From: Hydrogenophilaceae bacterium
GTDB taxonomy: Bacteria > Pseudomonadota > Gammaproteobacteria > Burkholderiales > Thiobacillaceae
Length of the DNA: 43,055 bases
Direction of reading: 5' to 3'
NCBI GenBank assembly: GCA_013389025.1
Contig: JACAED010000032.1
Coordinates: forward strand, 1-43,055
Shown here piece after piece: positions 11,076 through 20,358 of the stretch. The notes below the pieces were generated by a model, which made no database searches, was not told the DNA's origin, and saw nothing but the letters and a program-made list of their open reading frames with translations. The position numbers were made by a program, and so were the translations under genes. The stretch's first letter is position 1, and each line of letters opens with the position of its first letter.

Positions 11076-12140
11076 ATGAAATTAGCAGTTTTGCCCGGTG
11101 ATGGCATCGGCCCAGAAATCGTCGCGCAGGCCGTCAAGGTGCTCGATGCGCTCAAATCCGAAGGCGCAAAGATTGAATTGGAACAAGCGCCCATCGGTGG
11201 GGCGGGTTATGACGCAGCAGGCGACCCGCTGCCCGAGGCCACGCTGAAACTCGCCCGTGAAGCCGATGCCGTGCTGTTGGGTGCTGTGGGCGGGCCGCAG
11301 TATGACACGCTGGATCGTCCGCTGCGCCCCGAACGCGGGCTGCTGCGCATCCGCAAGGAGCTGAATCTCTTTGCCAACCTGCGCCCGGCACTGCTCTATC
11401 CCGAGCTTGCGGGCGCGTCGTCGCTCAAACCCGAAGTCGTCTCCGGGCTGGATATCATGATCGTGCGCGAACTGACCGGCGATGTTTATTTTGGCCAGCC
11501 ACGCGGGATAGAAGTCAGAAATGGCGAGCGTGTCGGCTTCAACACCATGATCTATTCCGAATCCGAAGTGCGCCGTGTCGCGCACGTGGCGTTTGGCATC
11601 GCGATGAAGCGTGGCAAAAAGCTCTGCTCGGTGGAAAAGGCCAACGTGCTCGAATGCTCCGAGTTGTGGAAAGAGGTGATGATCGAGGTCGGCAAGCAGT
11701 ATCCGGAAGTCGAGCTGTCGCACATGTATGTGGACAACGCGGCCATGCAGATCATCAAGTGGCCAAAACAGTTCGATACCCTCGTCACCGGTAACATCTT
11801 TGGTGACATTCTTTCGGACGCGGCATCGATGCTGTCGGGCTCCATCGGCATGCTGCCATCGGCTTCGCTGGATGAGAACAACAAGGGCATGTACGAGCCC
11901 ATCCATGGTTCGGCGCCCGACATCGCCGGAAAAAATCTCGCCAACCCGCTGGCGACCATTCTTTCCGTGGCGATGATGTACCGTTATACCTTTGCCGACC
12001 CGGCCACCGCCGACCGCATCGAAAACGCGGTAAAGCAGGTTATCGCGCAGGGATATCGCACGGCAGATATTTATACCGAAGGCACGCAGAAAGTATCGTG
12101 CTCGGAAATGGGCGATGCGGTGGTGAAAGCATTGAATTGA
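11076..12140 (+). CDS. leuB: 3-isopropylmalate dehydrogenase
   Basis: A 354-residue NAD-dependent beta-decarboxylating dehydrogenase catalysing the third leucine-pathway step. It shows the N-terminal [19 protein letters not shown], the substrate-binding arginines in [22 protein letters not shown], the Lys/Tyr region [14 protein letters not shown], the metal-binding aspartates in [20 protein letters not shown], and the NAD site [14 protein letters not shown]. The stop TGA at 12138-12140 is followed immediately, with no spacer, by the left arm of a family A palindromic repeat. Confidence 0.98.
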   Translation: MKLAVLPGDGIGPEIVAQAVKVLDALKSEGAKIELEQAPIGGAGYDAAGDPLPEATLKLAREADAVLLGAVGGPQYDTLDRPLRPERGLLRIRKELNLFANLRPALLYPELAGASSLKPEVVSGLDIMIVRELTGDVYFGQPRGIEVRNGERVGFNTMIYSESEVRRVAHVAFGIAMKRGKKLCSVEKANVLECSELWKEVMIEVGKQYPEVELSHMYVDNAAMQIIKWPKQFDTLVTGNIFGDILSDAASMLSGSIGMLPSASLDENNKGMYEPIHGSAPDIAGKNLANPLATILSVAMMYRYTFADPATADRIENAVKQVIAQGYRTADIYTEGTQKVSCSEMGDAVVKALN

Positions 12141-12213
12141 CCACAGAGACACAGAGGCACAGAGTAAATTGACAACACTCTGTGCGTGCTCTGTGTCTCT
12201 GTGCCTCTGTGGT
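12141..12213. repeat. Dispersed palindromic repeat, family A, copy 1
   Basis: The left arm at 12141-12164 begins CCACAGAGACACAGAGGCAC and the right arm at 12189-12212 ends GTCTCTGTGCCTCTGTGG; they are complementary at about 22 of 24 positions with a loop of about 24 nt. The element begins on the base after the leuB stop. Related copies lie at 18031-18110 and, as a left half only, at 21235-21254. Palindromes of this 'CACAGAGACACAGAG' type are, to my knowledge, scattered through many environmental bacterial genomes; the mechanism of spread is not visible here. Confidence 0.8.
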
Positions 12214-12237
12214 GAAAAGTTTTAGGAGATTAGAAAA

Positions 12238-13356
12238 ATGATGAAGGTTGGACTGATCGGCTGGCGTGGCATGGTGGGTTCGGTGCTCATGGGCCGGATG
12301 AAGGAGGAGCGCGATTTCGACCACATCGATCCGGTGTTCTTCACCACGTCGAATGTGGGCGGTAAGGGGCCGGACATCGGCAAGGACGTGCCGCCGCTTA
12401 AAGATGCCAACAGTATCGATGACCTGAAACCGCTTGACGCCATCATCAGCTGCCAGGGCGGCGATTACACCAAGGAGGTGTACCCGAAGCTGCGCGAAGC
12501 GGGCTGGAAGGGGTACTGGATCGACGCCGCTTCAACCTTGCGCATGAAGGACGAGGCCATCATCATCCTCGATCCGGTCAACAAGCAGGTCATCCAGGAC
12601 GGCCTTGCCAAGGGCATCAAAACCTACGTCGGCGGCAACTGCACGGTGTCCCTGATGCTGATGGCGATGGGCGGGCTGTTCGACGCCGGCCTCATCGAGT
12701 GGGTATCGCCGATGACCTATCAGGCGGCATCGGGCGCGGGCGCGCGCAACATGAAGGAGCTGATTCTGCAAATGGGCGCCATTCATGGCGAAGTCGCCGA
12801 CATGGTGGGCAACCCGGCCGCAGCGATCCTCGAGATCGACAGGAAAGTGGCCGAATTCATCCGCTCCGACGATTACCCGCTGGACGCATGGCCGGTGCCG
12901 CTCGCTGGCAACCTGATTCCCTGGATCGACGTCGCGCTGGAATCGGGTCAGTCCAAAGAGGAATGGAAAGCCCAGGTCGAGGCCAACAAGATCATGGGAC
13001 GCTCGGACAACCCCATCCCCATCGACGGCCTGTGCGTGCGCGTGGGCGCCATGCGCTGCCATTCGCAGGCGCTGACCATCAAGCTGACGAAGGATGTGCC
13101 GCTGGACGACATCCACGGCCTGATTGCCGCGCACAACCAATGGGTGAAAGTCGTGCCCAACGACCGTGAGATCACCATGCGCGAACTCACCCCGGCGGCG
13201 GTGACTGGTACATTGACGGTGCCCATCGGCCGCATGCGCAAGCTCAACATGGGGCCGCAATACCTGACTGCGTTCACCGTGGGCGATCAGCTTTTATGGG
13301 GCGCGGCCGAGCCGCTGCGCCGCATGTTGCGCATCCTGCAGGAGCACGCAAAATAG
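12238..13356 (+). CDS. asd: Aspartate-semialdehyde dehydrogenase
   Basis: A 372-residue enzyme reducing aspartyl phosphate to aspartate semialdehyde, the branch point for lysine, diaminopimelate, methionine and threonine. It has the NADP-binding start [14 protein letters not shown], the catalytic cysteine in [15 protein letters not shown] (C135) and the active-site region [18 protein letters not shown]. This is the long gammaproteobacterial/betaproteobacterial type of the enzyme. AGGAG at 12223-12227 precedes the start; either of two consecutive ATG codons (12238, 12241) could be used. The leader between the repeat and the start is only 24 nt. Confidence 0.97.
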   Translation: MMKVGLIGWRGMVGSVLMGRMKEERDFDHIDPVFFTTSNVGGKGPDIGKDVPPLKDANSIDDLKPLDAIISCQGGDYTKEVYPKLREAGWKGYWIDAASTLRMKDEAIIILDPVNKQVIQDGLAKGIKTYVGGNCTVSLMLMAMGGLFDAGLIEWVSPMTYQAASGAGARNMKELILQMGAIHGEVADMVGNPAAAILEIDRKVAEFIRSDDYPLDAWPVPLAGNLIPWIDVALESGQSKEEWKAQVEANKIMGRSDNPIPIDGLCVRVGAMRCHSQALTIKLTKDVPLDDIHGLIAAHNQWVKVVPNDREITMRELTPAAVTGTLTVPIGRMRKLNMGPQYLTAFTVGDQLLWGAAEPLRRMLRILQEHAK

Positions 13357-13504
13357 ACCTTCAGGTAAAAAACGTCGAGAACCGGGCTTTTTTGCAAGAA
13401 TCATGCTAAGAAGCCTAAAGAATGTTACCGTTCGGCCGTCATTAAAAGCGTCTAGAAATCGACAGTTTTCATGAATATCACTCCGAGTCTGGGAGGACCA
13501 TAGG

Positions 13505-15979
13505 ATGAAATTGAACCGTATCACGACCCAACTGGCTGCCAATGCCTTGATGCTGATCTTGCCGTTGAGCGCATATTCGGCGGGTTTGGGTAGGTTGACG
13601 GTCAATTCTGCGCTGGGCCAGCCGCTTTCGGCGGAAATAGAACTGCTGGCCGTCGACAAGGCAGAACTTGACAGTCTTGCCGCAAACGTTGCCTCGGGCC
13701 AAGCCTTCAAGGATGCCCAGATCGAATACGCCCCCGCGCTTTCGACCTTGCAATTCAAGGTGGACAGGAAAGCGGATGGTCGCCCGGTACTCAAGGTCAC
13801 TTCAACCAAACCGGTCAATGACCCCTTCCTGGACATGCTGATCGAGTTGAACTGGGCTTCGGGCCGCCTGGTTCGCGAATATACCTTACTGCTCGACCCG
13901 CCAGGCATTGCGGCTCCACAGACCGTTGCGCCCATTCCGGTTACCTTGCCTCAGGCGGAAGCACCCAAGGTCACGCCTGCACCAACCGTTAAACCTGAAC
14001 CTGTCACGGTTTCCAAGCCTGTTCCGACCCCCACGGAACCCGTCAAATCAGAGCCAAAAAAGGCCGTCGAGCCCAAGGAGGCGGTCGCGGAAACCAAACC
14101 GGTTCAGGAAGAGGCAGCACCGGTGACTGGTACCGTGCGTGTCAAGCGCGGCGATACGCTGGCTGCCATTGCAAGCCGGGTCAAGCCAGCCAATGTCAAC
14201 CTTGATCAGGCGCTGGTGAGCATTTTTAATAAAAATAGCCACGCTTTCGTGGACAAGAACATGAACCGGCTCAAGTCCGGACAGAAACTGACCATCCCAG
14301 ACGCGGAGGCCATGGCCTCCGTCGATGTCAAGAGCGCAAGACGCGAAGTGCGTTTGCAGGCAGCCGACTGGCAGTCTTATCGCGCCAGCCTGGCAGATCG
14401 CGTGGCTGCCGAGCCGGTCAAGGAAACTCCTAAGGAAAGCGGACAGGTCTCGGCTGGCAAGATCACGCCAAAAATAGAAGATAAGGCCAAACCGGCGCAG
14501 GAAGCCAAGGATGTTGTCAAATTGTCCAAGGGTATCACACCTGCCGTGCCTGCAGCCAAGACCGGCAAGGAAGCAGCAGAAAAGCAGGCGGCTGAGATGC
14601 AGGACAGGATCAAGGCGCAGGAAGAGGACCTGACAGCACGCGAAAAGGCACTGAAGGAATCGGCGGATCGAGTTGCCTCCCTGGAAAAACAGATCAAGGA
14701 CATGCAGGACCTCGTTCAAATGAACGAGAAATCCCTTGAAGGCGCTGAAAAACCGCCGGCAACTGCCCCGGCTCCAAAAGTCGAAGCCAAACCGCCGGTC
14801 GAGCAACCAGCGGACAACTGGTACGACCCGATACTGCAAAATCCGGTTTACTGGGGCGGCGGCCTGGCTGTCATGGGTCTGGGCGGTGTACTTTGGTGGA
14901 TGATGTCCGGCAACCGCCGCCGCAAGACAACGACCCAGCAGTTCGAGGACAGCCTCATGCCCAGCCAGGGGCTGTCACCAAACACGGTCATTGGCGTTGC
15001 TTCGGGTGGCGCGGTCAATACCGGCGATACTTCATTCCTGACCGACTTCAGTCAGGCCGGGCTTGGCACGATCGACACGCATGATGTCGATCCGATTGCC
15101 GAAGCCGAAGTCTACATGGCCTATGGTCGAGATGCGCAGGCCGAAGAGATCCTCAAGGAAGCCCTGAACAAGACACCCGATCGTCACGAAATCCGGCTGA
15201 AGCTACTGGAAATCTATGCAGCCAGAAAGAACACCGTTGCGTTCGAGCAAGTGGCCAGGGACTTGCAAAAAGCCCTGGGCGGCAGGAATCACGATATCTG
15301 GGAACGCGCGGTCGACATGGGGCGTTCGATTGATCCAGAGAATCCTCTATACGGCGGAAGTCTCACTGCAAGACAGGAAAAATCCCAAGGGGCATTTTCT
15401 GAAGCGGGTTCCGTGGTTGCTGGTGCCATGGGAATTGCGGCTTCTGCCGCAACTGAAGCCAGGTCGGTTGCCGAATCAGCCACATCGCAGGCCATCGAAT
15501 CCGCACAGGTTGCAGGCCAGCAAGCATTCGAAACAGCAGGTGAAGTCCTGGATTTCGAAACCCGGGCACCTGAGCCTGATATCGCTGATGCCGGTTCTGG
15601 CATGGAACAGCCTGGCAGCAGCATGGCGGATGAGATGACTGAAGCGCAGAACGACGCCAGCCTTGACCAGGGACTGGAATTCGATCTTTCCGGTCTGGAC
15701 ATCAAGGTGCCAGAGGGAAAGGATGACACCGACTTCAACATGGATGAGGTGGATGCGCTGTCCGCGGATGGCAAGATGGATTTCAGCGGCCTTGACCTGA
15801 ATCTGGACGAGGTGGGCGGTGAGGATGGGATGGATGAAGTTGCCACCAAACTGGATCTTGCGCGCGCCTACCTGGAAATGGGCGACAAGGAAGGTGCTCG
15901 AGAAATCCTTCAGGAAGTCCTCAATGAAGGCAACGACAAGCAGCAAGGTGACGCCCGCAGCTTGATGGCCAGCATATAA
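13505..15979 (+). CDS. fimV: FimV/HubP-family polar peptidoglycan-binding protein
   Basis: An 824-residue inner-membrane protein. It has a signal peptide (residues 1-26, cut after SAYSA), a FimV N-terminal domain (27-134), a Pro/Lys/Glu-rich linker, a LysM domain (about 208-266: VKRGDTLAAIASRV to LTIPD), a coiled coil (about 355-415), one membrane helix (447-467, GGGLAVMGLGGVLWWMM), an acidic cytoplasmic region, and a C-terminal TPR-like FimV domain (about 785-824, KLDLARAYLEMGDKEGAREI). The family organises cell poles, type IV pili and twitching. AGGACC/TAGG precede ATG 13505. Its place after asd is classic for beta- and gammaproteobacteria. The 148-nt leader shows no clear terminator or promoter to the eye. 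Confidence 0.93.
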   Translation: MKLNRITTQLAANALMLILPLSAYSAGLGRLTVNSALGQPLSAEIELLAVDKAELDSLAANVASGQAFKDAQIEYAPALSTLQFKVDRKADGRPVLKVTSTKPVNDPFLDMLIELNWASGRLVREYTLLLDPPGIAAPQTVAPIPVTLPQAEAPKVTPAPTVKPEPVTVSKPVPTPTEPVKSEPKKAVEPKEAVAETKPVQEEAAPVTGTVRVKRGDTLAAIASRVKPANVNLDQALVSIFNKNSHAFVDKNMNRLKSGQKLTIPDAEAMASVDVKSARREVRLQAADWQSYRASLADRVAAEPVKETPKESGQVSAGKITPKIEDKAKPAQEAKDVVKLSKGITPAVPAAKTGKEAAEKQAAEMQDRIKAQEEDLTAREKALKESADRVASLEKQIKDMQDLVQMNEKSLEGAEKPPATAPAPKVEAKPPVEQPADNWYDPILQNPVYWGGGLAVMGLGGVLWWMMSGNRRRKTTTQQFEDSLMPSQGLSPNTVIGVASGGAVNTGDTSFLTDFSQAGLGTIDTHDVDPIAEAEVYMAYGRDAQAEEILKEALNKTPDRHEIRLKLLEIYAARKNTVAFEQVARDLQKALGGRNHDIWERAVDMGRSIDPENPLYGGSLTARQEKSQGAFSEAGSVVAGAMGIAASAATEARSVAESATSQAIESAQVAGQQAFETAGEVLDFETRAPEPDIADAGSGMEQPGSSMADEMTEAQNDASLDQGLEFDLSGLDIKVPEGKDDTDFNMDEVDALSADGKMDFSGLDLNLDEVGGEDGMDEVATKLDLARAYLEMGDKEGAREILQEVLNEGNDKQQGDARSLMASI

Positions 15980-16004
15980 GACATTGCCAAAATCCTGTTA
16001 AGCC

Positions 16005-16065
16005 GCCATAGTTCCGGCTATGGCAATTCAAACCAACAGCCGCCGGGTATTCCACCCGGCGGTTT
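16005..16065 (+). promoter_or_regulatory. Two consecutive hairpins at the fimV 3' end, covering the next start codon
   Basis: GCCATAG (16005-16011) pairs perfectly with CTATGGC (16018-16024), placing the downstream ATG (16020) inside the stem. Then CCGCCGGGT (16040-16048) pairs perfectly with ACCCGGCGG (16054-16062), followed by TTTCC. The second could be a weak intrinsic terminator for fimV, the first a translational gate for the membrane protein. No Shine-Dalgarno is seen before that ATG. Confidence 0.4.
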
Positions 16066-16646
16066 CCATTTCAAGCTGGCTGATTTTTGCGGTGGCCGTC
16101 GAGCTGGCATCCCCGCGTCAACTGTCATGGCTGGCCCTGGTTGCCGGGTTTCTGCTTTTTCAACGATCTGTCTGGCAGCGGTTTTTTCGACTGGCGTGGA
16201 AGGCAAAATGGCTGTTGCTTGCGATCATGCTGCTTTATGCCTTGACCATGCCGGGGATATATGTCTGGCCCGGCTTTCAGGAGGTCACTCATGAGGGACT
16301 CCAGGCGGGCGGTCTGAGAGTAGCGCGTCTGGTAATACTGTTGGCGGCACTTGCAAGGCTTCTGGATCAGTTTTCGCCCCGGCAATTGGCGGGCGGGCTG
16401 TATCTTCTGGCCGGGCCGCTGGAGCGTTTGGGTTTCGACCGTCGCGCGCTGGCAGTCCGGATTGCGCTGGCACTGGAACACATTCAACAACAGCCCAAAG
16501 GGCAAGGCTGGCTTGATGAACTCCTGTCACCGCTTGAAGTGCCGTATGGATTCGTGGAAATGCGACTTGTCGTTCCAGCCCCGGGGCTTGCGGATGCGGG
16601 CTTGCTGGCGGTCTCCTGCATCATGCTTGGCGCGACGCTGCTATGA
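16020..16646 (+). CDS. Membrane protein resembling the CbiQ/EcfT transmembrane component
   Basis: A 208-residue hydrophobic protein with about five membrane segments (near 18-32, 37-52, 63-80, 100-115, 188-208). The stretch LLDQFSPRQLAGGLYLLAGP followed by LERLGFDRRALAVRIALALE resembles the cytoplasmic coupling region of ECF transporter T components ('T-P-E-x-L ... L-x-x-L-x-x-P-x-R-x-A ... R'). No ECF ATPase or substrate-binding S component is next to it, so it may be a solitary homologue or serve modules elsewhere. The start codon lies inside a hairpin without a clear ribosome binding site, so translation may depend on fimV read-through. Its stop overlaps the truA start (ATGA). Confidence 0.55.
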   Translation: MAIQTNSRRVFHPAVSISSWLIFAVAVELASPRQLSWLALVAGFLLFQRSVWQRFFRLAWKAKWLLLAIMLLYALTMPGIYVWPGFQEVTHEGLQAGGLRVARLVILLAALARLLDQFSPRQLAGGLYLLAGPLERLGFDRRALAVRIALALEHIQQQPKGQGWLDELLSPLEVPYGFVEMRLVVPAPGLADAGLLAVSCIMLGATLL

Positions 16647-17425
16647 GAATCGCCATCGGCCTTGAATATGACGGCCGTCCCTATTGCGGCTGGCAGTCAC
16701 AGCCAACAGGATGCGGCATTCAGGACGTTGTGGAGCGCGCAGTAGCGGAAATTGCGGGGACTGAAACATCCGTGACGGCTGCGGGTCGAACCGATACCGG
16801 CGTGCATGCCAGTTTTCAGGTCGCCCATTTCGATGTCGACGTGGAACGGCCGGTGACTGCCTGGGTACGCGGCGTCAATTCCAATTTGCCTGAAAGCATT
16901 TCAGTACTCTGGGCAAGGGAAGTGCCTGATGATTTTCATGCGCGCTTTGCGGTCGAGGAACGCGGCTATCGTTATGTGCTGATCAATCATCCCGTGCGGC
17001 CGGGCATCATGGCCGGCAAGGTCGGGTGGCATCACCGTCCGCTGGATGAAGCGTTCATGCAGCAAGCCGCGGGAAAACTGCTGGGACGGCATGATTTTTC
17101 CGCTTTCCGCGCGGCTGAGTGCCAGTCCAGATCACCGGAAAAGGAAATGCGTCGGGCAGGAGTGACACGGCTGGGAGATTACATCGTGTTCGATTTCCGG
17201 GCGGATGGATTTCTGCACCACATGGTGCGCAACATCGTTGGCTGCCTGGTGCACATCGGCGTCGGCAACGCCAAGCCGGAATGGATAAGCGAATTGCTCG
17301 CGCATAAAGACCGCACCCGCGCCGCGCCAACCTTCATGCCGGACGGGCTCTATTTGTCGCATATCCGGTATCCTTCCCGTTTTGGTTTGCCGGATTGCGG
17401 AAGAGATACATGGCCATGCGCGTAA
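16643..17425 (+). CDS. truA: tRNA pseudouridine(38-40) synthase
   Basis: A 260-residue enzyme that isomerises uridine to pseudouridine at positions 38-40 of tRNA anticodon arms. The catalytic aspartate is D51 in GRTDTGVHA; other blocks are YDGRPYCGWQSQ, RYRYVL-type RGYRYVLINH, LLGRHDFSAFRA and FLHHMVRNIVGCLV. It overlaps the upstream membrane gene by 4 nt and runs 16 nt into trpF, so the set is translationally coupled. The final dozen residues (about [13 protein letters not shown]) have no family counterpart that I recognise and may just reflect the overlap with trpF. Confidence 0.97.
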   Translation: MRIAIGLEYDGRPYCGWQSQPTGCGIQDVVERAVAEIAGTETSVTAAGRTDTGVHASFQVAHFDVDVERPVTAWVRGVNSNLPESISVLWAREVPDDFHARFAVEERGYRYVLINHPVRPGIMAGKVGWHHRPLDEAFMQQAAGKLLGRHDFSAFRAAECQSRSPEKEMRRAGVTRLGDYIVFDFRADGFLHHMVRNIVGCLVHIGVGNAKPEWISELLAHKDRTRAAPTFMPDGLYLSHIRYPSRFGLPDCGRDTWPCA

Positions 17426-18030
17426 AGATTTGCGGCATCACCCGGAAGGAGGACCTCTATGCTGCCTGCCAGGCGGGCGCGGATGCGTTGGGCTTCGTGT
17501 TTTATGCCAACAGCCCGCGTTATCTCTCCATCGACCGGGCTGCTTCCCTGTTGCGGGACATGCCGCCCTTCGTGCAGTCGGTTGGCCTCTTCGTCAATGC
17601 CGAGCCGGAATATGTATACAGCGTGTTGAGGGCTGCCCCGGTTGACCTCCTGCAATTTCATGGTGACGAATCGCCGGAATATTGCAGGCAGTTTGGCAGA
17701 CCCTACCTCAAAGCCGTGCGGGTCAGGCCGGGTGTCGATTTGGTAAAATATGCCACGGATTTTAGCGATGCGCGCGCACTATTGCTGGATGCATATGTGC
17801 CCGGTGTGCCCGGTGGCACCGGCAAACGGTTTGACTGGAATCTGATTCCGGCGTCCTTGCCCAAGCGCATCGTGCTCTCCGGCGGCCTTAATCCGGACAA
17901 TGTGGCAGAGGCAGTTTGCAAGGTCAGGCCGTGGGCAGTGGATGTGAGCAGTGGGGTCGAATCCGCCCCCGGCATCAAGGACGCGGCCAAGATGGCATTA
18001 TTTATTGAACAGGCAAGATTGAATCATTAA
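17410..18030 (+). CDS. trpF: Phosphoribosylanthranilate isomerase
   Basis: A 206-residue TIM-barrel enzyme of the tryptophan pathway. It shows [15 protein letters not shown] with the catalytic cysteine, [45 protein letters not shown] with the catalytic aspartate, and [10 protein letters not shown] near the phosphate site. ATG 17410 is preferred because GGAAG lies just upstream; an ATG two codons later and a TTG five codons earlier are also open. It overlaps truA by 16 nt. The stop TAA at 18030 is followed directly by a family A repeat. Confidence 0.97.
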   Translation: MAMRVKICGITRKEDLYAACQAGADALGFVFYANSPRYLSIDRAASLLRDMPPFVQSVGLFVNAEPEYVYSVLRAAPVDLLQFHGDESPEYCRQFGRPYLKAVRVRPGVDLVKYATDFSDARALLLDAYVPGVPGGTGKRFDWNLIPASLPKRIVLSGGLNPDNVAEAVCKVRPWAVDVSSGVESAPGIKDAAKMALFIEQARLNH

Positions 18031-18110
18031 CCACATGGACACAGAGGCGCGGTGAAAAGCCAGCATATGATTTTTCCCGTTCTTTCTCTGTGTCTTTGTG
18101 CCTTTGTGGT
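18031..18110. repeat. Dispersed palindromic repeat, family A, copy 2
   Basis: The left arm begins CCACATGGACACAGAGGCGC (18031-18050) on the base after the trpF stop; the right arm CTCTGTGTCTTTGTGCCTTTGTGG lies at 18086-18109 in two blocks of the same motif as at 12189-12212. The arms have diverged more from each other than in copy 1. Only TGAAAAC separates the element from the trpB ATG, so the repeat forms the entire trpF-trpB spacer and supplies the GGTGAA that may serve as ribosome binding site. Confidence 0.75.
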
Positions 18111-18116
18111 GAAAAC

Positions 18117-19316
18117 ATGAACCTCAACGACCTTCCCGATTCTCGCGGCCACTTTGGCCCCTATGGCGGCATCTTCGTCGCCGAAACGCTCATGGCTGCG
18201 CTGGAAGAATTGCGCGTCGAGTACGAAAAAGCCAAGGCCGACCCGGCGTTTATGGCCGAATTCGAATACGAGCTCAAGCATTACGTTGGCCGGCCCAGCC
18301 CGGTGTATCACGCCCGTCGTCTGTCTGAAGCCTACGGCGGCGCGCAGATTTACCTCAAGCGCGAAGACCTCAATCATACCGGCGCGCACAAGATCAACAA
18401 CACCATCGGCCAGGCACTGTTGGCCAGAAGAATGGGTAAAAAGCGCGTCATTGCCGAAACCGGCGCGGGCCAGCATGGCGTGGCATCCGCCACCGTCGCC
18501 GCGCGCTATGGCATGGAATGTGTGGTCTACATGGGTGCCGAAGACGTTGCCCGCCAGGCCCCCAACGTTTACAGAATGAAATTGCTGGGGGCCACCGTGG
18601 TGCCTGTGTCATCTGGCTCAAAGACGCTGAAGGACGCGCTCAACGAAGCCATGCGCGACTGGGTGACCAACGTCGAATCAACCTTCTATATTTTGGGCAC
18701 TGCCGCAGGCCCCCATCCTTATCCCATGCTGGTGCGTGATTTCCAATGCGTCATTGGCCGTGAATGTATCGCGCAGATGCCCGAACTCACAGGCCGTCAA
18801 CCGGATGTAGTCATCGCCTGTGTCGGCGGCGGCTCCAACGCCATCGGCATTTTCCATCCCTACCTCGCGCACCCGCAGGTCAAACTCATCGGCGTCGAGG
18901 CCGGCGGATCCGGCATCGCGTCGGGCAAACATGCCGCGCCGCTTTCGGCGGGTACACCCGGTGTGCTGCACGGCTTCCGCAGCTATCTGATGCAGGACGA
19001 AAACGGCCAGATCATCGAAACCCATTCCGTCTCGGCGGGTCTTGATTACCCCGGCGTCGGGCCGGAACATTCCTGGCTGAAGGATGCGCACAAGGCCGAA
19101 TATGTCGCCATCAACGATGATGAGGCGCTGGACGCGTTTGCCGACCTGTGCAAGTTCGAGGGCATCATCCCCGCGCTGGAATCCAGCCACGCCGTCGCCC
19201 AGGCCAAGAAACTCGCGCCCACGATGAAGAAAGACCAGATCATCCTCGTCAACCTGTCCGGGCGCGGCGACAAGGATATCAATACCGTGGCCAAGCTTTC
19301 GGGGATTACGCTCTAG
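18117..19316 (+). CDS. trpB: Tryptophan synthase beta chain
   Basis: A 399-residue PLP enzyme joining indole and serine. The PLP lysine is K92 in [10 protein letters not shown]; the phosphate-binding glycine loop is [10 protein letters not shown], and [23 protein letters not shown] and [19 protein letters not shown] are typical of TrpB1. ATG 18117 gives the standard N-terminus ([18 protein letters not shown]); a longer GTG-started frame would be encoded by the palindromic repeat and is not protein-like. The start is 7 nt from the repeat's right arm and has only GGTGAA as a Shine-Dalgarno-like sequence. Confidence 0.98.
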   Translation: MNLNDLPDSRGHFGPYGGIFVAETLMAALEELRVEYEKAKADPAFMAEFEYELKHYVGRPSPVYHARRLSEAYGGAQIYLKREDLNHTGAHKINNTIGQALLARRMGKKRVIAETGAGQHGVASATVAARYGMECVVYMGAEDVARQAPNVYRMKLLGATVVPVSSGSKTLKDALNEAMRDWVTNVESTFYILGTAAGPHPYPMLVRDFQCVIGRECIAQMPELTGRQPDVVIACVGGGSNAIGIFHPYLAHPQVKLIGVEAGGSGIASGKHAAPLSAGTPGVLHGFRSYLMQDENGQIIETHSVSAGLDYPGVGPEHSWLKDAHKAEYVAINDDEALDAFADLCKFEGIIPALESSHAVAQAKKLAPTMKKDQIILVNLSGRGDKDINTVAKLSGITL

Positions 19317-19358
19317 CGTTGAGGAATGGATTCTGACTATTTTGAGAACGAATAATTT

Positions 19359-20165
19359 ATGAGCCGCATCGGCCAAACCTTTACCGTGCTGAAGGCGCAA
19401 AACAAGAAAGCCCTGATTCCCTTCATTACCGCAGGTGATCCTGGCAAGGGCATGACCGTTCCGCTGATGCATGCCTTGGCGGAAGCGGGTGCGGACATCA
19501 TCGAACTGGGCGTGCCCTTTTCAGACCCGATGGCGGATGGCCCGGTGATTCAGCGTGCGTCGGAACGGGCACTGGCGAACAAGGTGGGCCTGAAGGATGT
19601 GCTGGCGATGGTGGCGGAGTTTCGCAAAACCAACGACAAGACGCCTGTCGTGCTGATGGGCTATGCCAACCCGGTTGAACACATGGGGTACGAGAAATTT
19701 GCGCAAGAGGCGAAGGCCGCGGGCGTAGATGGCGTGCTGACGGTGGACATTCCTCCGGAGGAATCGCTGGGCGTGGCGGATGTGTTTGTCGCGCATGGAC
19801 TCGATCCGATTTTTCTGCTGTCGCCAACGACACCTGAATCGCGCGTTGCAAAAGTGGCGGAGAAGGCGCGGGGCTTTGTCTATTACGTGTCGCTCAAGGG
19901 TGTGACGGGCGCGGGGCATCTGGATGTTGAGGAGGTGGCGAGCAAGATTGCCATGATCCGCTCGCATTGCAGTCTGCCGGTGGGCGTGGGATTCGGCATT
20001 CGCGACGCGGAAACCGCGCAGCGAATGGCGGGTTTCGCGGACGCCGTGGTGGTGGGTAGCCGGATCGTGAACGAAATCGAGAATTCGCCCGAGAATGAAG
20101 TGGTCAACCGGACAAGGACGCTGGTGCAGGAATTGCGCCGTGGTGTGGATGCGGCAATGAAGTGA
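19359..20165 (+). CDS. trpA: Tryptophan synthase alpha chain
   Basis: A 268-residue TIM barrel that cleaves indole-3-glycerol phosphate and channels indole to TrpB. The catalytic residues are E49 and D60 in [42 protein letters not shown] and [12 protein letters not shown] are also standard. It lies 42 nt after trpB in an AT-rich spacer with only a weak ribosome binding site. The following 193-nt gap to accD is full of small hairpins. Confidence 0.98.
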   Translation: MSRIGQTFTVLKAQNKKALIPFITAGDPGKGMTVPLMHALAEAGADIIELGVPFSDPMADGPVIQRASERALANKVGLKDVLAMVAEFRKTNDKTPVVLMGYANPVEHMGYEKFAQEAKAAGVDGVLTVDIPPEESLGVADVFVAHGLDPIFLLSPTTPESRVAKVAEKARGFVYYVSLKGVTGAGHLDVEEVASKIAMIRSHCSLPVGVGFGIRDAETAQRMAGFADAVVVGSRIVNEIENSPENEVVNRTRTLVQELRRGVDAAMK

Positions 20166-20247
20166 ACAGATTTCCCTTACCCGGCGCGAGGCAAAAAGGG
20201 ATGGCAGGCGTTGTGGGTGCGCTTCACCCTCCAGTACATGGCGCGTT

Positions 20248-20340
20248 CCGGCAGGTATGCCGGGACTGTTCAGCGGGCGCGGAGCAGGCTCCGCGAATTT
20301 ACCGCTTCACCCCTTCCTCTTCCCTCAAGGGAGAGGGGGA
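20248..20340. repeat. Cluster of three palindromes in the trpA-accD gap
   Basis: CCGGCA-GGTA-TGCCGG (20248-20263) and GCGGAG-CAGG-CTCCGC (20279-20294) are perfect 6-bp hairpins. At about 20310-20340 a C/T-rich arm meets its A/G-rich complement around CCCTCAAGGGAGAGGGGG, a 'CTCTCCCTCAAGGGAGAGGG'-type palindrome of a sort often seen dispersed in proteobacterial genomes. The rest of the gap shows no supported gene. Confidence 0.5.
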
Positions 20341-20358
20341 TAAGCTAGGATGTTCTAA

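Noticed and set aside
11082-12152. A 356-codon minus-strand frame opposite leuB
   Set aside because: Antisense shadow; it begins inside the family A repeat and mirrors leuB almost exactly.
12141-12213. A leucine- or tryptophan-type attenuator in the leuB-asd or trpF-trpB gaps
   Set aside because: No leader peptide with runs of Leu or Trp codons and no U-tract; the hairpins are copies of a dispersed repeat instead.
13357-13504. A terminator before fimV (ACCGGGCTTTTTTG near 13381)
   Set aside because: There is a T-run but no complementary arm upstream to make a stem.
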